This document shows positions 18,990-27,786 of a stretch of 64,000 nucleotides of DNA, in pieces. The position numbers and the translations under genes are program-made. Source of the stretch: Caldimonas thermodepolymerans (GTDB taxonomy: Bacteria; Pseudomonadota; Gammaproteobacteria; Burkholderiales; Burkholderiaceae_C). The notes below the pieces were generated by a model. That model saw only the letters and a list, made by a program, of their open reading frames with translations, ran no database searches and was not told the origin of the DNA. Position 1 is the stretch's first letter. Every line of letters begins with the position of its first letter. The stretch lies in the NCBI RefSeq assembly GCF_015476235.1, contig NZ_CP064338.1:868001-932000 (forward strand), written 5' to 3'.

Positions 18990-19991
18990 TCAGCCGGCCT
19001 CGGGCTGCACCACGAGCAGCGGCTTGCCGGTGGACCGGCGGTGCTCCAGCCGTTCCAGCCCTTCGGCCAGGGTGTCGAAGGAATGGCGCGCGGCGATCAC
19101 GATGTCGAGCGAGCCGTCCAGCAGGCTGGCGAAGACCGCATCCGCACGGGACTGCACCACCGGCTGCGACTCCATGTGGTCGGCCAGGCGCGGGCGGGTC
19201 AGGAACAGCGAGCCGGCCTCGCCCAGCTCGATCGGGTCGAGGTCGTCCAGCGGGCCGGACACCGAGCCGAAGTTGACCACCAGGCCGCGCTTGCGGGTGG
19301 CCCGGAAGCTGTCGCGCAGGGTCTCGCGGCCGACCGCGTCGAACACCACGTCGACCCCGTGGCCGCCGGTGGCGTCGCGGACGGCGTCGGCGAAGCGGCC
19401 GCCGTCATAGTCCAGCACCTGGTCGGCGCCGAGGGCACGGATGCGTCCGGCGCGGGCGGCCGAGCTGGTGGTGGCGAACACTCGCACGCCGAGGCGGCGC
19501 GCCATCTGCACCAGGATCTGCCCGATGCCGCCGGAGGCCCCGTGGACCAGGCAGCTCATGCCGGGCGCAAGGCGCGCGACGTCGTACGCCAGGTAATGCG
19601 CGGTGCAGCCGTGGAACATGCTGGCCGCGGCCATGTCCAGCCCCAGCCGGTCGGGCACGCGGGCCAGCAGGCGCGCCGGCACGCAGGCGTACTCGGCGAA
19701 GCTGCCCCAGGCGATGCACCAGGCGACCCGGTCGCCCGGGGCGAAGCCGGCGACCTCCTGCCCGGTGGCGACCACCCGGCCCGCGCCCTCGATGCCCAGG
19801 GTGCAGGGCAGGCGGACCGGGTAGGTGCGGGATTGCCGGTACTTGCCCTGCCGGGTGTGGATGTCCATGAAGTTCATCCCGGCATGGCTGACCTGCACCA
19901 GCACTTCGCCCGGGCCCGGCGCCGGCACGGGGATGTCGGCCAGCACCATCACCTCCGGGCCGCCGTAGGCCTCGATGCGGACGCACTTCAC
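18990..19991 (-). CDS. zinc-independent alcohol dehydrogenase / quinone oxidoreductase family protein
   Basis: This 333-residue medium-chain reductase/dehydrogenase has an N-terminal GroES-like catalytic domain (residues 1-125) and a Rossmann domain with VHGASGGIGQ at 149-158. The zinc-binding cysteines of alcohol dehydrogenases are absent, which points to the NADPH:quinone oxidoreductase or enoyl reductase branch. The start is GTG and overlaps the upstream dehydrogenase stop by four bases (GTGA), so the genes are translationally coupled. Its position at the end of a CoA-ester pathway suggests reduction of an alpha,beta-unsaturated intermediate, but the substrate is unknown. Confidence 0.87.
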   Translation of the reverse strand: MKCVRIEAYGGPEVMVLADIPVPAPGPGEVLVQVSHAGMNFMDIHTRQGKYRQSRTYPVRLPCTLGIEGAGRVVATGQEVAGFAPGDRVAWCIAWGSFAEYACVPARLLARVPDRLGLDMAAASMFHGCTAHYLAYDVARLAPGMSCLVHGASGGIGQILVQMARRLGVRVFATTSSAARAGRIRALGADQVLDYDGGRFADAVRDATGGHGVDVVFDAVGRETLRDSFRATRKRGLVVNFGSVSGPLDDLDPIELGEAGSLFLTRPRLADHMESQPVVQSRADAVFASLLDGSLDIVIAARHSFDTLAEGLERLEHRRSTGKPLLVVQPEAG

Positions 19992-21334
19992 CGCGCGGCC
20001 TCCCGGTCGCGGAAGCTGCGGCCGGTGCGGGCCAGTTCCAGCAGCAGCGGTGCGGGCTGCCACCAGTAGCCGTGCTCGGCATGCATGCGCTGCACCGTCT
20101 CGGCCACGCGTTGCAGCCCGATCCGGTCGGCGAAGTACATCGGGCCGCCTCGCTCGGCCGGGAAGCCGTAGCCGGTGACGAAGGCGATGTCGATGTCGCT
20201 GGCGCGCAGGGCGACGCCCTGCTCGAGCAGGCGGGCGCCCTCGTTGACCATGCTGAACAGGCAGCGTTCCAGGATCTCGTCCTCGCCGATCGGGCGCCGG
20301 GCGATGCCCATGCGCGCGGACCGCTCGACGATGTAGGACTCGACCTCGGGGTCGCGGTGCGGGGTGCGGTCGCCCGGCTCGTAGCGGTACCAGCCCTTGC
20401 CGGTCTTCTGGCCCATGCGGCCCATGTCGCACAGTTCCAGGATCAGGTCGTTCCAGCGCCGGTCCTTCGGGCGGGTCGGGATCTGCGCCTTGCGCGCCTG
20501 CCAGCCCACGTCGTTGCCCGCCATGTCGTGCACCGCGAATACGCCCATCGCGTAGCCGAAGCACTCCAGCACGGCGTCCACCTCGTGCGGCAGGGCGCCG
20601 TCCTCGACGAGGAAGTGCGCCTCGCGGATGTACTGCCGGAACAGCGCGTTGCCGATGAAGCCGGGGTAGACGCGCGAGACCACCGCGACCTTGCCCAGCC
20701 GGCGGCCGAGGTCCATCAGGGTGGCGACGACGTCCGGCGCGGTGGCGGCGCCGCGCACCACCTCGAGCAGCTTCTGCACGTGCGCCGGGCTGAAGAAGTG
20801 GGCCCCGGCGACGTCGGCGGGGCGGCCGGTGGCGGCGGCGATCTCGTCGATGTCCAGGCCCGAAGTGTTGGTCGCGAGGATCGCGCCCGGCTTCACCAGC
20901 GCGTCCAGCTTCGAGAAGATGTCGCGCTTGAGGGCCATGTCCTCGAACACCGCCTCGATCACGAGGTCGACGCCGGCCAGCGCGTCGAGCGAGGTGGCGC
21001 CCTGGATGCGCGCCAGGCGCTCGGCCACGGTGGCCTCGTCGAGCCGGCCGCGGCGCACGCTGAAGGCGTAGTTGTCGCGCACGCGCTGCAGGCCCCGCTC
21101 GAGGGCGGCCGCCTCGACGTCCACGAGGATCACCGGCAGGCCGGCGTTGGCCATCGCCATCGCGATGCCGCCGCCCATCGTGCCGGCGCCGATCACGCCC
21201 ACCGAGCCGATGGGGCGCAGCGGCGTGCCGGGCGGGATGTCGGGAATGACGCCGGCCTCGCGGCGGGCGCGCTCGACGTGGGCCAGCGCGAGCTCGCGCG
21301 CGCTCGCGTCGACGGGAGTCAGGAGGGTGCTCAT
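19988..21334 (-). CDS. 3-hydroxyacyl-CoA dehydrogenase
   Basis: This 448-residue protein is the free-standing dehydrogenase half of a FadB-like enzyme. It has an NAD-binding domain with GAGTMG at 49-54, the catalytic histidine region AGAHFFSPAHVQKLLEVV, and two C-terminal 3HCDH domains (about residues 225-320 and 345-440). It oxidises 3-hydroxyacyl-CoA to 3-ketoacyl-CoA. FadB-type proteins usually carry a fused enoyl-CoA hydratase; here the hydratase is the separate gene 13 bases upstream. The pair therefore acts as a split FadB unit dedicated to the adjacent pathway. Confidence 0.9.
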   Translation of the reverse strand: MSTLLTPVDASARELALAHVERARREAGVIPDIPPGTPLRPIGSVGVIGAGTMGGGIAMAMANAGLPVILVDVEAAALERGLQRVRDNYAFSVRRGRLDEATVAERLARIQGATSLDALAGVDLVIEAVFEDMALKRDIFSKLDALVKPGAILATNTSGLDIDEIAAATGRPADVAGAHFFSPAHVQKLLEVVRGAATAPDVVATLMDLGRRLGKVAVVSRVYPGFIGNALFRQYIREAHFLVEDGALPHEVDAVLECFGYAMGVFAVHDMAGNDVGWQARKAQIPTRPKDRRWNDLILELCDMGRMGQKTGKGWYRYEPGDRTPHRDPEVESYIVERSARMGIARRPIGEDEILERCLFSMVNEGARLLEQGVALRASDIDIAFVTGYGFPAERGGPMYFADRIGLQRVAETVQRMHAEHGYWWQPAPLLLELARTGRSFRDREAAR

Positions 21335-21347
21335 CTCGCCGCTCTCC

Positions 21348-22139
21348 TCAGGCCTGGCCGGGCTTCGGGGCGAGCGGCCTGGCCCGGCCCTCGAGGAAGG
21401 CGCGCAGGCGCTCGGCCGCCTCGGGCGGGCGCTGCATGCTCGAGCTGAGGTACTCGATGAACAGGCCGTCGTCGTGCGAGGCGTCGGCGACGCGCGGGAG
21501 CACGTTGATGATGCGCCAGTTGGTGTCGGGCGTGTTGGAGGCGACCCGTGCCGCCAGCTCCATCGCCTTGTTCAGCGCCTCGCCCTCTGGCACCACGTAG
21601 CGCACGATGTGCACGCGCTCGGCCTCGTCGGCGTTGAGCAGGCGGCCGGTCAGCATCATGTCTGCCATCACGGTGAAGCCGACCACGCGCTGGATGCGCA
21701 CCGACCCGCCCCCACCGACGAAGATGCCGCGCTGCCCCTCGGGCAGGCCGAAGAACGCGGTGCGGTCGCACACCCGGATGTGGGCCGCGGTGGCCAGCTC
21801 CAGGCCGCCGCCGACGACCGCGCCGTGCAGCGCCGCGATCCACGGGATCGGGCCGCGCGCGATCTGGTCGAACACCTCGTGCCACGAGTGGCGCCGGCGC
21901 TTGCGCGGCGGCACCTGGTTGGTGGCCCGGGCCAGGGCCTCGTTGAGGTCCAGCCCGGCGCTGAAGTTCGGCCCGTGGCCGTGCAGCACCGCCACGTCGG
22001 CTTCCTCGTGCGCGCGGGCGATCGCCTCGCGCAGCGCGTTGATGACGGGCTCGTTGATCGCGTTGCGCTTCTCCGGCCGGTTCAGGCCCACGAGGGCGAT
22101 GTTGCCCTCCAGGCGGTAGGTGACAAGTTCCTGGGTCAT
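21348..22139 (-). CDS. enoyl-CoA hydratase/isomerase family protein
   Basis: This 263-residue crotonase-fold protein is expected to hydrate an enoyl-CoA. Both catalytic acids are present, Glu114 in GGLELA and Glu134 in GLPEGQRG. The usual substrate-loop sequence is replaced by a basic stretch, VPPRKRRRHSWHEVF at 77-90. The IFVGGGGSVRI segment is unusual but common in crotonases linked to aromatic degradation. I chose the start at 22139, where the family alignment begins. It lies 13 bases ahead of the hydroxyacyl-CoA dehydrogenase and 32 bases after the TctC-type protein gene, so all four minus-strand genes form one operon. Confidence 0.88.
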   Translation of the reverse strand: MTQELVTYRLEGNIALVGLNRPEKRNAINEPVINALREAIARAHEEADVAVLHGHGPNFSAGLDLNEALARATNQVPPRKRRRHSWHEVFDQIARGPIPWIAALHGAVVGGGLELATAAHIRVCDRTAFFGLPEGQRGIFVGGGGSVRIQRVVGFTVMADMMLTGRLLNADEAERVHIVRYVVPEGEALNKAMELAARVASNTPDTNWRIINVLPRVADASHDDGLFIEYLSSSMQRPPEAAERLRAFLEGRARPLAPKPGQA

Positions 22140-22171
22140 GGAAATGGGTGCGAAACGGGAGGGAGGGCGGC

Positions 22172-23155
22172 TCACTGGGGCTTGAAGCCGGAGGCCTTGA
22201 TGACCGGTGCCCACTGCTCGAAGTCGGCCTGCAGGCGCTTCTCCGTCTGGGCGGCCGGGCGGAAGTCGGGCTGCATCGCGAACTTCTCGATCAGCGACTG
22301 CTGCACCTCGGGTGTGGCCAGAGCCTTGCTGACCGCGTCCTGCATCTGTGCGACCTCGCCGGCGCTGGCGCGCGCGTGGGTCCACACGCCATACCAGGCT
22401 TCGCCGGCGGTGACCGGGAAGCCGTGCTCGGCGAAGGTCGGCACGTCCGGCATCAGCGGCGAGCGGTTGGCGGTCAGCACGCCGACGATGCGCAGCTTGC
22501 CGTCCTTGACGAAGGGCGTGACTTCACCGGCGACCATCAGGCCGGCGGCGACGTGGCCGGGGATCAGGTCGGTGATCAGCGGGCCGTTGCCCTTGTACGG
22601 GACGATGGTGGCTTCCACGCCGATCACCTTGGCGAGCTGCAGCCCCAGGAAGTGGTTGTGGCCGCCCGCGCCGGCGGTGCCGAACTGGGCATCGCCCGGG
22701 GCGGCCTTCAGCGAGTTGACCAGGTCGGTGGGGGTGCGCACCTTGGAGTCGCCGCCGACGACGAGGCCCAGCGGATAGGACGTCACGCTCGCGACCGGTT
22801 TCAGGTCCTTGAGCGGGTCGTAGCCGGAGGCCATGCCGGTCAGGGCAGGGAACACCACGGCACTGAAGGGCATGAGCGCGAACACGGGCTTGCCCGCGGG
22901 GGTGTTGGCGAGTTCGCGCAGCGCGATGGTGCCGAGCGCGCCCGTGCGGTTCTCGACCACCACCGGCTGCTTCAGGTACTCGGGCAGCTTCTGCGCGAGC
23001 ACGCGGGCCACGGCGTCCGACGTGCCGCCCGGCGCGAACCCGACCAGCATCGTGACCGGGGTCGGCTGCGACTGCTGCGCGAGGGCCGCGCCGCCGCACA
23101 GCGCGATGGCGTGCGCGAGGGCGAGCCGGAAGAGCGGCTTGAGCTTGGAAGGCAT
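22172..23155 (-). CDS. tripartite tricarboxylate transporter substrate-binding protein (TctC/Bug family)
   Basis: This 327-residue periplasmic binding protein has a signal peptide cleaved after residue 26 (GGAALAQ). It carries the family landmarks VTMLVGFAPGGTSDAVARVLA and AGAGGHNHF. Bug proteins bind carboxylates and, in Burkholderiales, are greatly expanded and often lack dedicated TctA/TctB membrane partners; none is seen in this window. AGGAG lies six bases before the ATG. As the first gene of the minus-strand arm it may capture the substrate of the pathway, with a transporter encoded elsewhere or with a sensing role. Confidence 0.92.
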   Translation of the reverse strand: MPSKLKPLFRLALAHAIALCGGAALAQQSQPTPVTMLVGFAPGGTSDAVARVLAQKLPEYLKQPVVVENRTGALGTIALRELANTPAGKPVFALMPFSAVVFPALTGMASGYDPLKDLKPVASVTSYPLGLVVGGDSKVRTPTDLVNSLKAAPGDAQFGTAGAGGHNHFLGLQLAKVIGVEATIVPYKGNGPLITDLIPGHVAAGLMVAGEVTPFVKDGKLRIVGVLTANRSPLMPDVPTFAEHGFPVTAGEAWYGVWTHARASAGEVAQMQDAVSKALATPEVQQSLIEKFAMQPDFRPAAQTEKRLQADFEQWAPVIKASGFKPQ

Positions 23156-23484
23156 GTTTGTCTCCTGTGTCTAGGGATGTGTCGGCACGTCGCCGTGGGT
23201 CCAGGCGGTTGGAAATCCGGACGCTGTGCGAAGTGGACCACTGCACGGGCGGTCGACATAGCCGCTGGCGGAGAACCCATCCATCTCCGAACGAGATCGA
23301 TGCCTGGGGTTTACCCATGGACGCACAGCATGACACGGCAGCGATGCCGGGGCGGTGCGGGGGGTTCTCTTTTCGAGATGGCTCGGATCTCCGCTGCCGC
23401 CTTTCTGGCGGACCTTGCGGCTGCTCTACTGACGCCGGTTTCGAGACATGGCTGACGCCACCGGCGCAGCAGGCAAGGAGCAAC
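23156..23484. other. divergent control region of the catabolic cluster
   Basis: This 329-base gap separates two divergent operons and contains no credible gene; the open frame running into the hydrolase gene reads as low-quality protein. It presumably holds both promoters and the site for the LysR regulator at 34900. I see a short inverted repeat GAGAT-N7-ATCTC at about 23378-23394 and two copies of ACCCAT near 23277 and 23313. I cannot assign -35/-10 boxes with confidence. Confidence 0.55.
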
Positions 23485-24369
23485 ATGAAGATCGTTCGAT
23501 ACAACGGAGGCCACGTCGGCATCTCCGACACGTGCAAGGTCGTCGACGTGAGCCACCTGTGCGGGGCGGGCCCGGACGAGTGGCCGCCCGTGGGGATCAA
23601 CCGCCTGATCCGCGACTTCGACGCGCTGCGTCCGCAGCTGGAGCAGCTGCTCGCATCGGAGCCGGGCGTGCCGCTGGAGTCGGTGCGCCTGGAAACGCCG
23701 GTGCCGTGGCCGAACAAGCTGGTCGCCTACCCGGTCAACTACCACGACCACGCCAGGGAGATGGCCTCCAGGGGGCTGGCCAACATCCAGGGCTACTTCC
23801 TGAAGGCGAACTCCTCGCTGGTCGGCCCGGCGGACCGCATCGAGCTGCCCGCGCTCAGCGGCCGCGAGATCCACCACGAGTGCGAGATCGCACTGATCAT
23901 CGGCAAGCAGGGGCGCCAGATCCCGCTCGAGCGGGCGCTGGACCACGTGTTCGGCTACGCCTGCCTGATGGACATGACGGTGCGCGGCAAGGAAGAGCGC
24001 GTGTTCCGCAAGTCCTACGACACCTTCACGCCGGTCGGCCCGTGGATCACCACCGCCGACGAAGTGCCGGACCCGAAGGATATCGGCATGAAGCTGTGGG
24101 TCAACGGCCAGCTGCGCCAGCAATCCAACACGCGGGACCTGATCGTCGACATCGCGAACATGGTCGCGATCGCGTCGTCGGCGTCGACGCTGTACCCCGG
24201 CGACATCATCGCCACCGGAACGCCGGCGGGGGTCGACAAGGTGCTGGCGGGCGACGAGGTGACCATCGAGGTCGAGCACGTCGGAAGGATGTCGCTGCCG
24301 GTGGTGCAGGGCACGCACGGGGCCAACGTGGTGTTCGACAAGCCCTACGAATTCGTCCGCCATTCCTGA
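23485..24369 (+). CDS. fumarylacetoacetate hydrolase family protein
   Basis: This 294-residue enzyme belongs to the family that hydrolyses or decarboxylates beta-dicarbonyl products of ring cleavage. The metal site is the HECEIALIIG motif (about residues 132-141, glutamates at 133 and 135) with a downstream Asp in CLMDMTVRGKEER. The lid and oxyanion elements are represented by TFTPVGPWI and GDIIATGTPAGV. AAGGAG four bases before the ATG fixes the start. It is followed after 15 bases by a gentisate-dioxygenase-like gene. In the gentisate pathway a member of this family hydrolyses fumarylpyruvate or maleylpyruvate, which is the likeliest role here. Confidence 0.9.
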   Translation: MKIVRYNGGHVGISDTCKVVDVSHLCGAGPDEWPPVGINRLIRDFDALRPQLEQLLASEPGVPLESVRLETPVPWPNKLVAYPVNYHDHAREMASRGLANIQGYFLKANSSLVGPADRIELPALSGREIHHECEIALIIGKQGRQIPLERALDHVFGYACLMDMTVRGKEERVFRKSYDTFTPVGPWITTADEVPDPKDIGMKLWVNGQLRQQSNTRDLIVDIANMVAIASSASTLYPGDIIATGTPAGVDKVLAGDEVTIEVEHVGRMSLPVVQGTHGANVVFDKPYEFVRHS

Positions 24370-24384
24370 TCCCCGGAGGCATCC

Positions 24385-25338
24385 ATGAACGACAACAAGC
24401 AACGCCTGCAGGCCGCCACCAACCTCGACGAGCTGTACCCGGTGCTCGACGCGCTGCGCATGACGCCGGGCTGGCACAAGAAGCGCCCCTCGCTGTGGCC
24501 CGAGCCGCGCACCCGGTTCCAGCCGCTGCACTGGAGCTACGACGTGGGCCGCGTCGCTCTGGACCAGGCCGGCCGCTGGATCGGCATGGAGCTGGCCGAG
24601 CGCCGCAACCTGCTGCTGTTCAACCCGGTCGGCGACAACGACTACGACTCGGTGCGCACCCTGGTGGTCGCGTTCCAGATGCTCAAGCCGGGGGAGCACG
24701 CCCGCGCCCACTGGCACACCCCGAACGCGATGCGCTTCGTGCTCGACGCCGAGGACGGTTGCTACAGCATCGTCAACGGGGTGAAGGTGCCGATGCGCAC
24801 CGGCGACGTGCTGCTGACGCCGGCCTACGCCTGGCACAGCCACTACAACGAGGGCCAGGGCAACGCCTACTGGATCGACATCCTGGACGTGCCGCTGGTG
24901 CACCTGCTGGAGCCGATGTTCTGGGAGGAGCACCCGGAGCGCTACCAGCCGGTCACTGCCGAGCCCGAGGAGCACCCGTTCTACCGCCCGCATGCACGCA
25001 ACCGCGAGCTGCTTGCGGCCGCGGCGCCGCAGGACGGCGTGCGGCGCGTCCTGCTGGACACCGCCAACGAGATCAAGACCTTCGACATCGGCTTCACCGC
25101 GATCGAGGCGGGCTCGCGCCGCGTGCAGCCGCGCACCACGGCCAGTCGGATCATCGCCGTCGGCCAGGGGCGCGGCACCGCGCGCATCGGCGGGCTGACC
25201 ACGCAATGGGCGCGCGGCGACGTGCTGGCCGTGCCGAGCTGGACACCGTACGAGATCGAGGCGCACGAGGATGCCGTGCTGCTCGAGGCGACCGACACCC
25301 CGGTGATGAAGGCCCTGGGTTACTACCGGGAGCAATGA
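24385..25338 (+). CDS. gentisate 1,2-dioxygenase-like bicupin
   Basis: This 317-residue protein has two cupin domains (about 85-175 and 225-310) and resembles ring-cleaving gentisate dioxygenases along its length, including LLLFNPVG, KPGEHARAHWHTPNAMRF and VLLTPAYAWHSHYNEG. The probable Fe(II) ligands are His109, His111 and His151. The second cupin reads VPSWTPYEIEA, where true gentisate dioxygenases usually have a histidine-rich stretch, so only the first cupin can bind metal. It is somewhat shorter than typical family members (about 340-370). The downstream hydrolase-monooxygenase context supports ring cleavage of a dihydroxylated aromatic acid, though the exact substrate is uncertain. Confidence 0.85.
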   Translation: MNDNKQRLQAATNLDELYPVLDALRMTPGWHKKRPSLWPEPRTRFQPLHWSYDVGRVALDQAGRWIGMELAERRNLLLFNPVGDNDYDSVRTLVVAFQMLKPGEHARAHWHTPNAMRFVLDAEDGCYSIVNGVKVPMRTGDVLLTPAYAWHSHYNEGQGNAYWIDILDVPLVHLLEPMFWEEHPERYQPVTAEPEEHPFYRPHARNRELLAAAAPQDGVRRVLLDTANEIKTFDIGFTAIEAGSRRVQPRTTASRIIAVGQGRGTARIGGLTTQWARGDVLAVPSWTPYEIEAHEDAVLLEATDTPVMKALGYYREQ

Positions 25339-25339
25339 G

Positions 25340-26533
25340 ATGAGCCAGAAAGCGTTGGTCGCAGGCGGCGGCATCGGCGGACTGGCCGTGGCCATCGCGC
25401 TGCTGCAGCGGGGTATCGACGTCGAGGTCTACGAGCAGGCCGGCGAGCTGCGCGAGGTCGGCGCCGGCATCCAGATCAGTCCGAACGGCAACCGTGCGCT
25501 GCACTCGCTCAACGTGTTCGAGACGCTGCGTGCGCTGTCGTGCGACGCGGACGAGAAGGAAATCCGGCTGTGGAACACCGGGCGCACCTGGAAGCTGTTT
25601 TCCGACGGCGACGAGGTGATGCGCAGGTACGGCTTCCCGTACATGACGGTGTTCCGGCCCGACCTGCTGCGCGTGCTCGGCGACGAGGTGCGCCGGCTCA
25701 AGCCGGACGCGATCCGCCTCGGTGCGCGCTGCACGGGCGTGACGCAGGACGCCGACGGCGTGACGCTGGAGCTGGCCGACGGCAGCCGCGTGCAGGGCGA
25801 CTTCCTGGTCGGCGCCGACGGCGTGCATTCGAAGGTGCGACCGGCGCTGTTCGGCGAGGACGAGATCCAGTTCACCGGCATGGTGGTGTGGCGCTCGCTG
25901 ATCCCGATGGACGTGCTGCCGGACCACATGAAGCGCAACGTCGCGGTGAACTGGGTCGGGCCCGGCGGGCACCTGGTGCATTACCCGGTGCAGGGCGGAA
26001 AGATGATGAATTTCGTCGGCACCAAGGAGGGCAACCAGTGGAGCGGCCCCCCGTGGAACGAGCCGTCCAGTCGCGAGGAATGCGCAGCCGCGTTCGAGGG
26101 CTGGCACGAGGACATCCACACGATGATCCGCCACGCTCCGGCGGTGCAGAAGTGGGCGCTGTGCCTGCGCGAGTTCCTGCCGCACTGGTCAGTGGGGCGC
26201 TGCACGCTGCTGGGCGATGCCTGCCATCCGACCACGCCTTTCCTGGCCCAGGGGGCGGTGATGACCCTCGAGGACGCGGTGGTGCTGGCGCGCTGCGTCG
26301 ACGCCCACCGCGACGACATCCCGGCCGCGCTGAAGCGCTACGAGGCGCTGCGCATGCCGCGCACCTACGACATGGTGCGCCGCGCGCTGGAGAACGGCCG
26401 GCGCATCCACGCGCGGGAGCTGGGCGATCCGGCCAGCGCCGAGATCTTCGGCGCACGCGAATGGTCACAAGGCGCGGTCGGCGACCGCTACGAGTGGCTC
26501 TACAGCTATCAGGCAGAAACGGTGGCGATCTGA
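25340..26533 (+). CDS. FAD-dependent aromatic hydroxylase, copy 1
   Basis: This 397-residue group A flavoprotein monooxygenase resembles salicylate hydroxylase, 3-hydroxybenzoate 6-hydroxylase and 6-hydroxynicotinate 3-monooxygenase. It uses NAD(P)H and O2 to hydroxylate an aromatic ring. The FAD dinucleotide motif GGGIGG is at 9-14, the DG motif reads GADGVHS, and the flavin-ribityl motif is GDACHP from Gly292. It begins one base after the stop of the dioxygenase-like gene and is followed one base later by a close paralogue. Next to a gentisate-like dioxygenase, para-hydroxylation to a gentisate-type product is the natural guess, but the substrate pocket cannot be judged by eye. Confidence 0.88.
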   Translation: MSQKALVAGGGIGGLAVAIALLQRGIDVEVYEQAGELREVGAGIQISPNGNRALHSLNVFETLRALSCDADEKEIRLWNTGRTWKLFSDGDEVMRRYGFPYMTVFRPDLLRVLGDEVRRLKPDAIRLGARCTGVTQDADGVTLELADGSRVQGDFLVGADGVHSKVRPALFGEDEIQFTGMVVWRSLIPMDVLPDHMKRNVAVNWVGPGGHLVHYPVQGGKMMNFVGTKEGNQWSGPPWNEPSSREECAAAFEGWHEDIHTMIRHAPAVQKWALCLREFLPHWSVGRCTLLGDACHPTTPFLAQGAVMTLEDAVVLARCVDAHRDDIPAALKRYEALRMPRTYDMVRRALENGRRIHARELGDPASAEIFGAREWSQGAVGDRYEWLYSYQAETVAI

Positions 26534-26534
26534 C

Positions 26535-27728
26535 ATGCGGACACTCAAGGCAATCGTGGTAGGGGGTGGCATCGGCGGCCTCGCGGCAGCCATCGCGCTC
26601 CTGCAGCGGGGCATCGACGTCGAGGTCTACGAGCAGGCCGGCGAGCTGCGCGAGTTCGGCGCCGGCATCCAGATCAGCCCGAACGGCAACCGCGCGCTGC
26701 ACGCGCTGGGCGTGTTCGAGGCGCTGCGGGCACTGTCGTGCGACGCCGACGGCAAGGAGATCCGCCTGTGGAACACCGGTCGGATGTGGCCGCTGTTCAA
26801 CCTGGGCGACCAGGCGATCCGCAAGTACGGCTTCCCGTACATGACGGTGTTCCGGCCCGACTTGCTGCGCGTGCTCGGCGAGCGGGTGCGCCGGCTCAAG
26901 CCGGATGCGATCCACCTGAACGCGCGTTGCGTGGGCTTCGCGCAGACCGGCGATGGCGTGTCGGTGCAGCTGGCCGACGGCCGCTGGGTGCATGGCGACC
27001 TGCTGCTGGGCGCCGACGGGGTGCACTCGGTGATGCGCGGGCTGCTGCACGGGCCCGACGAGATCCAGTTCACCGGCATGGTGGCGTGGCGCGCCCTGAT
27101 CCCGATGGAGGCGCTGCCCTCGCACCTGGTGCGCAACGTGGCGCTGAACTGGATCGGCCCGGGCGGGCACCTGGTGCACTACCCGGTGCAGGGCGGGCGG
27201 CTGATGAACTTCGTCGGCACGCTCGAGGGCGACCGGTGGGGCGGCCCGCCGTGGCAGGAGCCGTCCACGCGCGAGGCCTGCGCGCAGGCGTTCGCGGGCT
27301 GGCACGAGGACATCCACACGATGATCCAGGCCGCCCCTTCGGTGACGCGCTGGGCCATGTGCCTGCGGCCGTTCCTGGAGCGCTGGACGGTGGGCCGCGC
27401 GACGCTGTCCGGCGACGCCTGCCATCCCACGCTGCCGCTGCTGGGGCAGGGGGCGGTGTCGTCCATCGAGGACGGCATCGTGCTGGCGCGCTGCCTCGAG
27501 AAATACGACGACGTGCCGACCGCCCTGCAGCGCTACGAGGCGGTGCGGCGCCCGCACACCTACGCGATGGTGCACGGCTCGTCGGAGAACCTCTACCGCT
27601 TCCACAACCCCGTGCTGGCCACGCCGGAGACGGCCGAGCCCTTCATCAGCCGCGAATGGCAGACCCAGGCCATCAGCGACCGATACGACTGGCTGTTCAC
27701 CTACGACGCCGAGGCGGTCGAGATCTAG
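26535..27728 (+). CDS. FAD-dependent aromatic hydroxylase, copy 2
   Basis: This is a second 397-residue group A flavoprotein monooxygenase, clearly a tandem duplicate of the preceding gene. The two align without gaps for most of their length, with roughly two-thirds identical residues by eye. GGGIGG lies at 10-15 and GDACHP starts at Gly293. The copies diverge most in the last 60 residues, where copy 2 has NLYRFHNPVLATPETAEPF, and at LGQGAVSSIEDG instead of LAQGAVMTLEDA. Both keep FAD-binding residues, so both should be active. They may hydroxylate different positions or different intermediates, or form a heteromer. Confidence 0.88.
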   Translation: MRTLKAIVVGGGIGGLAAAIALLQRGIDVEVYEQAGELREFGAGIQISPNGNRALHALGVFEALRALSCDADGKEIRLWNTGRMWPLFNLGDQAIRKYGFPYMTVFRPDLLRVLGERVRRLKPDAIHLNARCVGFAQTGDGVSVQLADGRWVHGDLLLGADGVHSVMRGLLHGPDEIQFTGMVAWRALIPMEALPSHLVRNVALNWIGPGGHLVHYPVQGGRLMNFVGTLEGDRWGGPPWQEPSTREACAQAFAGWHEDIHTMIQAAPSVTRWAMCLRPFLERWTVGRATLSGDACHPTLPLLGQGAVSSIEDGIVLARCLEKYDDVPTALQRYEAVRRPHTYAMVHGSSENLYRFHNPVLATPETAEPFISREWQTQAISDRYDWLFTYDAEAVEI

Positions 27729-27786
27729 CCCCACCCGTCGGCCTGCATGGGCAGGCCGCACACCACAACGACACAGGAGACAAGAC

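Noticed and set aside
23158..23484. N-terminal extension of the FAH-family hydrolase
   Set aside because: The extra 109 residues are Arg/Ser/Pro-rich without family similarity, and AAGGAG precedes the ATG at 23485.
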